The notes beneath the pieces are model-generated. The model worked only from the letters and a program-made list of their open reading frames with translations. It ran no database searches and was not told where the DNA came from. A stretch of DNA of 64,000 bases from Chinchilla lanigera. Its lineage: Eukaryota > Chordata > Mammalia > Rodentia > Chinchillidae. Below are positions 22,546-33,762 of the stretch, in pieces; the first letter of the stretch is position 1, and each line of letters starts with the position of its first letter. The stretch lies in NCBI RefSeq assembly GCF_000276665.1, contig NW_004955433.1, forward strand, positions 19,311,981 through 19,375,980. Direction: 5' to 3'. Position numbers and translations under genes: made by a program.

Positions 22546-25490
22546 GAAGCACAAAATCCACATTAATTTTTCATTACCAGTAAGTGTAGGAAGAATTATT
22601 TAATTTTTGGACTTTTCTTCAGCTTCCTTCATTTATTCATCCATTCATTTTCACTGAGCCATAGTATATGCTATGCAATTGTCATTGACTTCCCTGATGG
22701 AAGACATGGACCTTTCCTGAATCACCTTTGATTCCAGAGCACCTTACATGGTACTTCATGCCTAACTACAATGATAAATGTTCTTACACATGTTTGGAAT
22801 GATCTCCACAAACACCACAGAAGACATTGATGCTGCCTGATGTCTTGACTTGGTAGAGAAAAGGGTGGACAATTGGAGAAGCACTGTAAAGTCGCTAGTC
22901 TAAATAGACAGCAACTGAAACTCCCTGCTTGGATCTAGTGGTTTATCTCTCTGCATCAGGCTTATATGTTTCTTTGGAGCAAAGATCATAGCATGGAATG
23001 AAAAGGTTGTTCTTCAGAATACTGACTTTAAGCAAATGCAGCTGTCTGACTAAAGATGAATTTCTATGAGGAGCACTGTAGTGGAGGAAGGGAGAAATTT
23101 ATCTTATGCATATCTAGCATATCAGTGGATATAGATCCATTCATTAATCTCAAGAGAAACAGAAAAGGCAGAAAAACTGAGCCTAGTTGTGGCCAAGGAG
23201 TTTTCTCTGTGTATTCCCCACCCCTCCAATTAAGTTGAAATACAAGAAAAGGTCTGGTAATTAATTGTCCTTTGTCCTACAATTGGAAATATATGTTTCT
23301 ATAAGTATTAGTCACATGAGACTAGATTATCCTTCAAAAATCAAATTCCTAAAGTAAAAGTCATTAACACTTATAAGAAAATTACTGACACCAAAATGTC
23401 TGCTAATGTTAATTAGGAAATTGAAAATATCTAGACGTCATTCTGGTCAACACAGCCTTATGAAGAAGGGGAAAGAGAATAACTATACTGGAGAAACATG
23501 GTTGGGTACTTCCCACACACTTATTTCCTGTAATATCCTTGCCCAATATACATGTCTGTTATCAATTTTAATAATGACAATATTTAGTGCCAGGGAGATA
23601 AAGGCACTTGCTTAAGGACACTGAAATTAGGATTTGAGGTCAAATATATCAGATTTCTCCATATACAATGGCTAAGCCTCCAAGAAAACATCTTATCATC
23701 ATATTCTTTTCATCTGTCTCCTATTTCCTCCACCTTCTCCTCTATCTTTATGTCTTTATCATTATGGGAGAACAAAAGAAAGAAAGAAAAACACTCACAG
23801 TATAGGTGCTATATCTCCTTCCTTATCCATTGACACTGATGAGATGGGACAGCCAATTATTCCAGAGGCACCGAGCCTGCAGGAAAGAAAAAAAAAGAAG
23901 ATTGCACACTGACTACCCAGCATGTCAATCAGCAGGATGAACACTGAGTGTCGACATTATGGTGACAACCAGGAAGAAAAGAATATTTCATCAAATCCTT
24001 CAGCAAAAAGGTAAATTATTATACTTAATGATTAAAGTGTTAAAAATGCTAAGGCATACATGCACAAGATAAAAAGAAATGGAGCGATTGGGGTAGTATT
24101 TTTTTAAAGATAAGTAAAGAATAAAAACTTACTGTAGATTGTGAAGTCTTTGAGGTGAGTACAGATATGGCATAAGAAAGTAAAGTTTTGTAAATTCTTG
24201 CTTCTCAAAGTGCATTTCAGGGTCAGTCTGTTTCAGAATCAGATTCCCAGTGTTATCACAAAAATATGCTGTGTGAGAAAGCATGGAATATCTTCTAAGA
24301 ATATAAATGTATCAAGTCCCCAGTTTGATTATTAATGAGACAGAAGTATAAGACCCACAGTGTTAGACAGAAAATCATATTTGGAAGTCAACATTAGACC
24401 AAGACACTCTTGCAAACATGAGAACTCAGCCATACCATATGTTGTATTTTATCATCCATTAATAACGGGGTTTAGTCAGAGATTGAGTGAACATATAGTT
24501 CTATTTGGCTGATAAAACACATCATCTTTCAAACTTACCATGCAAACTTGAAGCCAAATTGGTATTTGACTGTACTACAGGCCACAGCTGGGTGTCTACA
24601 GCCTGGGAGATGCTCCAGTAAAACTCCACACAAAATATTTGATAAAATATTATTAAAGTGGAGCTGAGATTAGTACCTTCTCTGCACACAGAGACGCAGA
24701 AGTGAGGTTACTCAAGCTGTTGGCTAAATTCTAAAGGTCAAAAAACACCTCCTGTTTAAATGAATGCAATTCTCTTCAGCTATTCTCCATCTTCTCTCAA
24801 ACGGTGCCTCTGATCCACATTACCATTTCACTCAGAAATCATCCTTCCCACTCCAGGATTTAGAAACAGCACCCCTGTGCACAAGTGCCAGATGTAGCTT
24901 TTATCTCTCTCCTATGATTAATTTTGCTATTGTTTTTATGTTACTTGACACAAACGTGTGGGTGTCTAGAATATAGTATTTTCTTTTTAATGTATAAGGA
25001 AACAAGGAAAACCCCAAGCTGTCTTTTCAACCCTAGAAAAAGCACAACCCAGAGAAACACATTCATTGTTTTACAAAGGAAAAGTATTTGACGGTGTCTG
25101 AGGAATACAGAGTGCTAGAATGAAAATGAGCCTGCACAGGAAATGGAATGAGAAATAGGTTTGTTTTGGTCACCCAGAAGGAAAACCTATCACACACATT
25201 CGCACAAACACACCTAGGGCTTAACAGCCATTTCATACTGATTCCTGACACCAAAATAAAATAAAGATGAAACTTCGTGGGCATTAGACAAAGAGAAGCG
25301 TTGGAAATGAAGCTGCCAAGGAAAACAGGACTGATTTTGCAAAGGTCAGTGCAATATAGGATTAGTTTGGACGGAGCACATACTCCAGTGTAATTTGTGA
25401 TATATTTCAATACTTCCGAACAAGTATTTCTAGCTACTTTTAATACCAGCTCTGAGCCATGACTATCTAAATAGACAGTGGGCATTAAAG
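22546..25490. other. Unannotated unique sequence
   Basis: No gene is supported. The 140-codon minus frame at 25063-25485 is the longest nearby; it contains cysteine-rich chance-like sequence with no domain I recognise, no start context and no splice sites that I would defend. Confidence 0.45.
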
Positions 25491-25539
25491 TTCACAGGGC
25501 TTGATATTGCCTGTAAAAATGGAACCCAGCAGAATTTGA

Positions 25540-25765
25540 TTTTATTACCCCCCTTTTATTAGGCCCATAGCCAATGGCGATTAAAGTGTTGCGCCGTATC
25601 TGTCAGCACGCACGGATGCATGGGGATTATTTGTAACAGAATTTGAGTCTGAGAGCCAAGTTCCTCAGCCGTAAGGCTAGAATATTAATTCTTGCTTTCT
25701 CGTCCCCTCTATCAGCCCTGTGGCACTCACAGTATCGCCGAAGGAACTGAGACAAGAACGTGGAT
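25540..25765. promoter_or_regulatory. Candidate conserved noncoding element, CpG-retaining
   Basis: This repeat-free segment has about ten CpGs in 200 bp (ggcgatt, tgcgccg, cacgcacgg, gccgtaagg, ctcgtc, atcgccg, aacgtg), while surrounding DNA is almost CpG-free. It contains an inverted CCAAT-like context (gccaatggcgattaaagtg), ATTA-type homeodomain cores and no open frame. CpG retention in an AT-rich desert is typical of constrained, unmethylated or recently introduced sequence. I infer a possible enhancer or unannotated promoter. Alternatives are a fragment of an unrecognised young repeat or an exon. Confidence 0.4.
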
Positions 25766-26620
25766 TTTTAAATCTAAAACAGTATAGCTTTTTGAACACT
25801 TAAGGGGTCAAGAGACAGGGGCAGGGAACTTCTTGGACATCTGTTTAGTTCTTTTTCAGAATCCAAATTTCTCTGTCTGTTGACCTCAGTCTCCCTTTGG
25901 GGAATTACTATACTAAATCTAATCTTCTTGGGAAGTATCTTCAATGTTCTACCAAAAAACTCCCAAGTGAAATGCACTCCCTTGAAGTACATATATGCAC
26001 CCAAGAGGTAGAGGCATATGTCTAATCTCAGCATTTTTAATGAAGGCTTTTAGGACTTGGAATTTTGAGATTAAGAAACATAAAGAAGGTTGGAGTCTGA
26101 AGGTCTCATTCATTTTAGTGGCTTCAGAGGCTTAGGCCAGAATATTTTGCTAATAATTTTGAGGCTGTCACTGCTGCCTGTATCCTACAGTTCTTCATTA
26201 CTGACCTATTTTATTGGCTACTCTTGTGTTTGCAGTCCTGAGTTATTGTTCTTATACAGGTCTTTGCTTTGATGTAGTATTCTACTATCTAAGCAAGTCC
26301 ATTATTAAAACAGCCATTGGAGTCACATTTGTATCTTACTCAATACCTAATTTAACCCATTCACTTTTTTTGCTATCAATCCTGAGTCTGGTTTCTCCAG
26401 GCAACTGAAATATTTTTTCCTAGCCTCACCTTTCCACTTCCATTGATTTCATTCGGCTTTAGTTGAGATGCCATTTTAGCAGCAAGTAAGAAAATAAAAC
26501 CCTACCATAATGGCTTAAACAAATAAGAGAAGTATTGATTACATGCAAGAATAAATCCTAGAGTAAGGAATCTAAAACTTAATCTTTTCCTGGCCTAGTG
26601 CTGACATCTCATTCACCAAC
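25766..26620. other. Unannotated unique sequence
   Basis: No recognisable feature. The overlapping frames at 26090-26272 and 26214-26408 are hydrophobic but short and unsupported. Confidence 0.45.
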
Positions 26621-26625
26621 ATCAC

Positions 26626-26626
26626 A

Positions 26627-26664
<38 letters not shown>
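26626..26664. repeat. (CA)n microsatellite
   Basis: About 39 bp of pure CA dinucleotides, on the opposite strand sense to the TG tract at 3.4 kb. It is likely polymorphic. Confidence 0.95.
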
Positions 26665-26666
<2 letters not shown>

Positions 26667-27440
26667 TTTCTTGTCAGAGCTATTCTTATTCTGATTTTTA
26701 TTCTTTCGATGACTTTCAGTGGACACAAGCAATCTGTCTAGCACTGTTCTAACAAGAAACTGAAGAGCCTTTTGCTTGTGCTTGTGCAGGACACTCCATT
26801 TCATAATTGTCAAATACTTCATGTACTTCAGGCGCCTTTCTGCAATGTAAAGTGCATGGGCTTCAAGATTCAACATGTTTGTGTTTGAAATCAACCAGAG
26901 TCAAAGTATTAATTTATTAAATGCTTTAGGCACCATTTATACATCTGAAATATGGGGCAAATATTTTTTAATATCAAGGAATGTTATGAGTTATAAATAT
27001 ACATGGCATGCGACATACCTTGTAAAATGGTCAATGCATGATGGATACTACACAAATGCTTTATTGTGTCTACAGTGTATATGTACATCAAATTGTCACA
27101 CTTGTACAACAATTTTCATGTTTCTCTTAAATATGTTTTTAAAGAAAGAAAAAACAGGCAACTTCCATGGAGTCAATATAGCGAGTCAGCCCTGCAAGGA
27201 CTATCATCCACTGAAGCCTGTTTCATCTGGCTAAATTCTCCTCATTTTGAAAGATTTGCATCTTTAGTCCTATTCCACTGAAAACATTTCTTGGCTTCAT
27301 GTGGAGCCACTTCTATCCGCACTTGAAAATAATTCTTTGTATTTCTATCACTGGAACAAGTCTTTGAACCTTATACAGATTCATTATTTACCCACAACAT
27401 TTAACATAACATCTAGTATAGTGTAGCTCTTCTATAGGTA
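26665..27440. other. Unannotated unique sequence
   Basis: A 119-codon plus frame (26875-27234) is among the longest in the window outside L1. It overlaps a second frame (27066-27281) and shows no recognisable domain. I leave it uncalled. Confidence 0.4.
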
Positions 27441-27444
27441 TCAG

Positions 27445-27620
27445 TTTGGTGCAAGGTAAACATCCTATTCATAAATCTTTTGCTGATAACAATGGACTAA
27501 GCCTCAGTTTATTCACTTATAAACTATACAGTAAAAAGAAATCCTACTACAGTATTTCTGTGAGGATTAAATGAAAAAATCTGCATGTATACCTCCAAGT
27601 ACAATGTCTAGAATTCAACT
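27445..27620 (+). mobile_element. MIR-like SINE relic
   Basis: 'aagcctcagtttattcacttataaactatacagtaaaaag' and 'tctgtgaggattaaatgaaaaaatctgcatgta' follow MIR (gcctcagtttcctcatctgtaaaatgg ... gtgaggattaaatgagttaatacatgta), ending with 'aatgtctagaattcaac'. Confidence 0.7.
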
Positions 27621-28985
27621 CTTTTCTTTTAATTTTTAAGCCAATATGTCAAATTTGTTTAATTCATACATGTACTCTAACCATCTAAACTTCTTCCCTA
27701 AATATTTAAACATCTCACTTAAAAATAAATTCACTGACCAAAATTCATGGTAACACAAACACTTTTGGAGAGCTCAGTGGGGATCACAAATGCTTTATGC
27801 CTTCCACATAAGTCCATGAAACTCTGTACCAAAAGTCTTGTCCATTGAAAGATCCATCTGTTCACTTAAAAGTCTCTAAGCTCTAAAGCCAAGGAATATA
27901 GAAAGGTGAATTCTATTTAAATTCTAGTCTCATCTTTAAGAATTGAAATATTATAAAGTGAAAATGTACATGAACACACAGACCAGATATTTCAAGTTGC
28001 CTTTTGTGCTATAGCTCTTATAAAATTCCAGAGTATGAAAATTCCAAATCTAAGTAATTAATATAGTCAAGCTTATTCAGTCAATTGCTTTCATCTTTCA
28101 AACTTCAAAATTTGATCTCAGGTTTATATTGTGATAAAATTCAATATGTCACATGGTCTAACCAAATTAGCATTTCTTATACTTTGGGATATTTATATTC
28201 TTTAACTCAATAATTTCATATTTAAGATTGTATCCTAAGACAAATATCAGAGATCCTTACACAGAGATATGTATTTGAAAATTTCCTTTTTTAAATGGAG
28301 TTTGATTGGATCCATTTCTTCTGCTACAATATACATGCAACATTTGGAGTATTGATATTTATGGTGAGATCACATTAATCACTGTGCAGGGATTTAAATT
28401 TCCATTTAGAAATATTACATCGATGACTTAAAAAAAAACTTCTGAATGTCGATGTGAAAAAAGGATTACATAAATTTTATATAGTTTTAATTATGTGGTA
28501 TATGCCATTTTGCTTTCCATATAAAACCATACCCAAGGCATATTACACAGCATTAATCATTATTAAAATAATGGTGGATATTAATTTTATATGCATTATC
28601 CATTTCCTACAATAAAAATGTATGGCTTTATTATAAATAAGAAAAATAAATATTTTAATCACAATGACTGTTTCAGTTAGTAGTGTATGTATTAAAATGA
28701 ATTTCCTGATTTCCATGAAAGATTTTTTAAGAGTACAGGATGTTACAGATAGAAAAAAAAATCTGTATTATAGGATGACAAAAGTTCAAGTGGTAGAAAT
28801 TCAAAGTATGTTTAGACTGGATGTGATTTAGGCAAAAATCTCATTATTATTTTCCGCAACTGAGTTTCCAAAATATTTTGATCCTTTGGCCTTGCTGCAA
28901 CCATAAGTAAGATAAACAATATTTTCTCTTGGTTATTATTACTGTACTAAAGTTTATGTACTAGAATATGTAGATTCCACACTTC
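27621..28985. other. Unannotated AT-rich sequence
   Basis: No gene or recognisable repeat is seen. The composition is strongly AT-rich, with several ATATAT- and TTTTAT-type runs. Confidence 0.5.
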
Positions 28986-28999
28986 CCAGTCCCAAAGAT

Positions 29000-29610
29000 G
29001 GCTGTTTGTGAAAATCCATTGCTATTTTTATCTAAACGCTAAAGCAGAGGCTAACCCACAGGGATCTCTAATTGCTCCTGAGCTTTTCATAGACCTTCCT
29101 CTAATACAAAGTCTGGATTTCATTTTCATGCTGGAGTTCTGTTGTGCAATCTCGGGCGGCCTTTTGCCATGGCCATTACTTAGCACTTTTGCTCATCTCT
29201 CTACTTCTGATTTTATTCCTTCTGGACTTGATTTCTTGCTGCCCCTGACACCTGCTCCAGCCTGATAAACTGACAGCTCCAATTGTAAATCTTGCCCCGA
29301 TATTTTCCTTTCCCCAGGATGACAAACAGCGTGTTCCAATGGGTTATAACATTTCAGCAAACATCAGAAATCCTGCTCCTTCCACTTTAGAACTATATTG
29401 TTTAGAAACAGACATGTTGTTTGCTCTCTCCATTAAGTTTTGCCCCATATGCCTTTTCTCCCTGCAGCTGCTTGGCATATACCCCTCAAACTAGCTCTAC
29501 TGAGGATATCTCAAGGCGATACCTTGACACCCACCCAATAATATTCTCAGATCTGTTCCAAGGCTGTGTCTCGTGATCTGTGTTTCTATAGTTCCCTGTA
29601 CTGCGTTCTG
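29000..29610. promoter_or_regulatory. Candidate conserved noncoding element
   Basis: This is a repeat-free, less AT-rich segment with retained CpGs (tctcgggcggcc, ccccgat, cagcgtg, aggcgat, ctcgtg, ctgcgtt). A short open frame (29008-29265, 85 codons) starts inside it but has no family resemblance. I infer possible constraint from composition only. It could be an enhancer, a noncoding exon or merely GC-richer unique DNA. Confidence 0.3.
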
Positions 29611-30690
29611 TCACAGCACCACTCCTGTTATAATTGCTTGTCATTATTTGTGTCATAGTGCTTCTCAGGTTTACATTTTAAAAAATTTATCTCCACTTCA
29701 TTCACAGTAAATGACCAGTAAGTACTTAACAAATGACCAATGAACGGAATAAACATGATAAGGAAAGAAAAAAGAAACTGACCCTGAAGATGTACTCTGG
29801 GAAAAAAAAAATGCAAAACTGTCAGTTGATAAAGCAAACTCTCATTCTGAATACTAAAACGTCATGCAAATGCAGTGTCTAAAAGTGTGCCTCTCTTATG
29901 CAGATCTCCGTATACTTCCTGTACACAGCGACATCCTCCTTGGCAGAGCACCTGCATTGGACTCTGACATTACCCATGAATATTCTGATTATAAAATCCC
30001 GGCTTTTAGGAACCAGATGTCCTTAGCAGATTTTACTCAATTTGAGTTTGTGATTTAGTTCTCCTTTGAAAGTTTCAGTGCTAAATTATCATGGATATTT
30101 CTAGCTAAGGTATTTGAGGTCTATAATTTAGTTGGGGATGAAGAACACCATTTGGCATAGAGAACAAGATTTAGTCTAATTTTTATAAACCATCGTTTCT
30201 TGTTTTTCTTGCTCCCTCTTTTTCTTTATGATCAAGAAAACTATATGCTTCTGAAATTTCTTATTTTTTATTCTTACCATAAAATTCAACTTCCTCTCTG
30301 AAAATCGATCAGACTTTTCTTCAGTTGAAAACATGTGGTAAATTCATATTATTTTTTTCATAAACAGTCCCAGGATTCCTATAACTGTAACTATATGTCT
30401 TTGGTTGTTTTATAGATAAAATTTTCATTTTACTTTTGCATCATTTGAAAATCAGTATATATTTCATTGTTATATAATTAACACAGTTTTTAAGTATACA
30501 TAACAACATAGAGAAAAACAGGAAGAAGTAAAACTCACACTCTTAAAGCCCCTCAATGTAAGTTCAATTAACATGAATACATTAAAGTTATTATATTTTG
30601 GGTCTTTTGTTCTATGAGGCTTTACATTCTTGAAATCTTGTTATACATAAAAAAATTAGAGTACATTCATTGAATATTATCCTATACTTT
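29611..30690. other. Unannotated unique sequence
   Basis: No recognisable feature. The small open frames here are unsupported. Confidence 0.5.
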
Positions 30691-30694
30691 GTGT

Positions 30695-30850
30695 TCAAAT
30701 TCTAACATGGCTACTCCCTGAGTGATTTTATAATTACCGACTTCTCACTACCTCTTCATCTGTAAAATAGGGATCATATGATGATAGGCTCATAGATGTT
30801 TAAATCATTCATGAGACAATACAAGTAAAACATTTAAAATAGACTCCATA
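30695..30850 (+). mobile_element. MIR SINE relic
   Basis: 'cttctcactacctcttcatctgtaaaatagggatcatatgatgataggctcatag' and 'tcatgagacaatacaagtaaaacatttaaaatag' match the MIR order well, including the near-exact 'catctgtaaaat' core. Confidence 0.8.
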
Positions 30851-32281
30851 GTGAAAATTATGTCAATGGTAATAAAAATAACTTTGGAGTCTTAGTGCTG
30901 TTAATGTGACAGATACTTTTCTACATAGATTTTTCTTCCCCAGGACATGAAAGAAAGTAAATGTTATGGGAAGATTGCTGACTTCCATGAAAGTAACATC
31001 TGGCTTTGCTGTTGCCACTTAGAGTTCTCTAAGGTCGATCAATATAATTCATTAATTTAGGCTTCATTTTCCATAACTTTTTAGTAAGAATATAAGATGA
31101 TTGCTAATGGTCTTTCTTACTTTACTAAGTTTAAACAAATATGTCAATGTCAAGTCACAATAGTTATTACAAGTTGTATCCCAAAGGCAAGGACAGAAGA
31201 GAAAGAAAAGATAATGATGTTTCCCAGGCATGAATTTGTACCAGGTCAAAGGGACTTAAGAGTTAGAAACAATTGTTTAGTGCCACCTACTTCACTGAGT
31301 CATCAATGATGTAGCTCATTAATTGAAAATAAATATTTGTTTTAAATATTTTAACCACTCCAAACTCTCCCACAATCAAAGGCTATCTTGTATTCTTCTT
31401 CTAAAAATATATAAGCAAATATTTTATGCTTTAATCTGTCATGCTTCAGAAGCATTACCCTCTTAGAGGAAAGAGAAGTGTTCATCGCTAAACAGTGGGA
31501 GCAAGGATATAAATTATCACCAATAAAGGATAAATTTTGTAAATCAAACAGAGATAACTGGGAGAGAGAAAGATCAGAAAACCAGATTGACCTTTAGTGT
31601 ATTGACAGTTCTGTAACTACAATCCAGGAGGCTGGCAAGAATATGATGGTAAGGGCATCAAACCGTACTCAGCTTTTCACATGGCATTAACTAAGGTTGT
31701 AAGGAATCTGCACAAACATCCCTCAGTCGTATAGCATGTAACACTCGATTATGATAGGATAAGTGAATGAATGAATGAAGGAAGGAACAAGCAAGTGAAT
31801 GAAAGCAAAGGAGATAAGCCTGTCACAGCAGATCCAGTGCTTTCTAGTGTGGTTCCTCATGAATAAAGAGGCTGACAGCATCACGAAAGGTGGTGCAGCA
31901 ACCAGGAGGTAAGCACACCAGGGAGAACTAATTTTGGTTAATTATAAAAGAGCTAATTTGAGGTTTGTGCATTGGCAATCTTTTGCTTCTATCATGACAC
32001 TTTCCATGTTATTTTAAGAAATTTTAGAAGACTTCCATCTATTTGCTTTACTCACTGTCATGGCATCTGGCAGCAAATTCCATGAATGCTGGAACAAAGA
32101 AAATCTCCAGGGCCTGGTTTCCTAAAAGCTACATGCTGTACTTCCGATAATTTTGATTGCACATAGATTACTTCACCCTGAATTTTTTTAACACAGTGTA
32201 AATTAACTATACAACACATTAATGTGCACACGCTTACATTGGAGCTAGAAGGTGATACATGTTTTTCTTGACATTGTGATT
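30851..32281. other. Unannotated unique sequence
   Basis: A short GAAT-type repeat (gaatgaatgaatgaagg) lies near 31765. No gene is seen. Confidence 0.5.
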
Positions 32282-32417
32282 GTGAAATGTATTCTTTTTT
32301 TTTTTTTTTTTTTTTTGGTTTTTCTCCGGTACCGGGAACCGAACTCACGACCTTGCGCTTGCCAGGCAGGCGCTTTTGCCGCTGAGCTAAATTCCCAGCC
32401 CCGTGAAATGCATTCTT
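32282..32417 (-). mobile_element. Young ID-like SINE, minus strand, with 15-bp TSD
   Basis: The element at 32297-32402 reads on the minus strand ggggctgggaatttagctca (A-box region), 'aggtcgtgagttcggttccc' (B box), ggtaccggagaaaaacc and a poly-A tail (the T run near 32297-32316). The flanks gtgaaatgtattctt (32282-32296) and gtgaaatgcattctt (32403-32417) differ at one base. It is the same subfamily as the 4.05-kb and 32.85-kb copies. Confidence 0.95.
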
Positions 32418-32832
32418 GTTTTGTATACAGTTTAAAGTTCATTTATTTTTATTATATTGTCTGAGTATACTGCAATTGGTTTATATATTCTACTTCTGAT
32501 ATTTTAGATTATTGCTAGTGTAAGGCTTTAATGAATATTATACATGATTTTTATACAAAATTCTTATATATGTCTCTTAGGATTCATGTTTATATGTTTA
32601 TGTTGGAAATATAACTAGGAGTATACATATTTGGTTATACGGTACACTTATGTCAAAATTTATTATTGACTGTTAAACTTTTCTAATATTCATACCAATA
32701 TCTCAGTGTCTTTATATGAGTATTCTAGGTGTTAAATATTGTTACCAACATCAGTACAGTTCTTCTTTTTATCTATTTTTTAAAATTTCTTTCATCTGTT
32801 TAAAATTAACAATTAAAAACTGGAAATGGTGT
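32418..32832. other. Unannotated AT-rich spacer between two ID copies
   Basis: About 415 bp of AT-rich DNA with no recognisable element. It lies between two ID copies facing away from each other on opposite strands. Confidence 0.5.
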
Positions 32833-32983
32833 AATAAAAATTTCAGTCTTGGGCTAGGGATTTAGCTCAGCGTCAAAACACCTGCCTGGCAAGCGCAAGG
32901 TCGTGAGTTCGGTTCCCAGTACCGGAGAAAATCAAAAACAAAAACAAACACAAAAAAAATAAAAAAATAAAAATATCAGTCTT
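32833..32983 (+). mobile_element. Young ID-like SINE with 18-bp TSD
   Basis: The element at 32851-32965 begins gggctagggatttagctcag and has 'ggtcgtgagttcggttccc', 'agtaccggagaaaatc' and an A-rich tail interrupted by C and T. The direct repeats aataaaaatttcagtctt (32833-32850) and aataaaaatatcagtctt (32966-32983) differ at one base. The tail interruptions suggest a somewhat older copy than the one at 4.05 kb. Confidence 0.94.
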
Positions 32984-33079
32984 TTCAGATAGCATGATAA
33001 TGTTCATAAAAACTCAGAATAACTCTATTTAAAATGAGATTTAATTAACTAATTTAATAATGCTGTTAGATCAAAGGTC

Positions 33080-33540
33080 ATCCAAAAAAATGGAAATTAT
33101 AATTTTAAAATTTCACTTGCATCAGCATTCAAAATATCAACTACCTCGGAAGATCTCTCAGAAAACAAGCAGAATATACAAGTAAAAATAGTTAAAACAA
33201 TATTGAGAAAAATACTCTTAAAAACCAAGTAAATCCATGGATGTTCATGATGGTGGCAGGACAAAGTGGAAATACACTATTGAAATGTACATGTAAAACT
33301 AGACAAAGTGATAAACTTTACATTACATATATTTAACTTACAATTTAAAAATAAATTAAATCCATAGAAATAAACCACATGCCCTTGTTTCTGAGTCCAT
33401 CTTGCAAAGATTTAAGGGTTTCAAAATTGTTACTGTCATCAAATCTCAATCAAATTTAAATGAAGCTTTAAAACTCATTTTGTAATATATGTATTAAAGT
33501 ACAAGAATAGAACTGACTAGGGCTTAAACTACTAGATAAT
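33080..33540 (+). mobile_element. Possible old LINE-1 ORF2 relic
   Basis: 'gcattcaaaatatcaactacctcgg...gaaaacaagcagaatatacaagt...aataaatccatgg/atgttcatga' resembles, in order, the L1 ORF2 stretch that runs from 'aaaaataaaatacctagg' through 'atggaaagacatcccatgttcatgg'. It then decays to 'catcaaatctcaatcaaatttaaatg', which resembles the following 'caatccctatcaaaatcccaatg'. No frame survives. I cannot exclude coincidence in A-rich sequence. Confidence 0.4.
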
Positions 33541-33581
33541 ATAAAACATTGGAAATATTTAAAGCTTTTACAGAAACTTGG

Positions 33582-33762
33582 TATAATGGTGCATTCTAAT
33601 AACCCCAGAACACATCAAAGCTGAGGTATATGGACTGAAAATTTGAGCTCAGCCTGAACAATTTAGGAAGTAGCAAAACCGTGTCTCAAAGTAAAAAAGG
33701 ACTGGGGGTGTAGTTTAGTGCAAAGGCCCTGAATTCAATCTGTGATACCAAATACAAAAATA
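33582..33762 (+). mobile_element. B1-ID composite SINE, old
   Basis: The B1-like left part (ttggtataatggtgcattctaataacccc ... ctgaggtatatgg ... tgagctcagcctgaacaat ... accgtgtctcaaag) is followed after an A-rich linker by an ID-like part (gactgggggtgtagtttagtgcaaaggccctgaattcaatctgtgatacc). Both halves are diverged, so it is an old member of the composite family also seen at 3465-3655. A short AGATAGAT tail follows. Confidence 0.8.

Noticed and set aside
25063..25485. 140-codon minus-strand frame as a gene
   Set aside because: It is the longest frame in the window but has no domain, no start context, no splice sites I would defend and no obvious composition change. A chance origin cannot be excluded by eye.
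26875..27234. 119-codon plus-strand frame as a gene
   Set aside because: It overlaps another frame, begins at a random ATG in AT-rich DNA and shows no domain.
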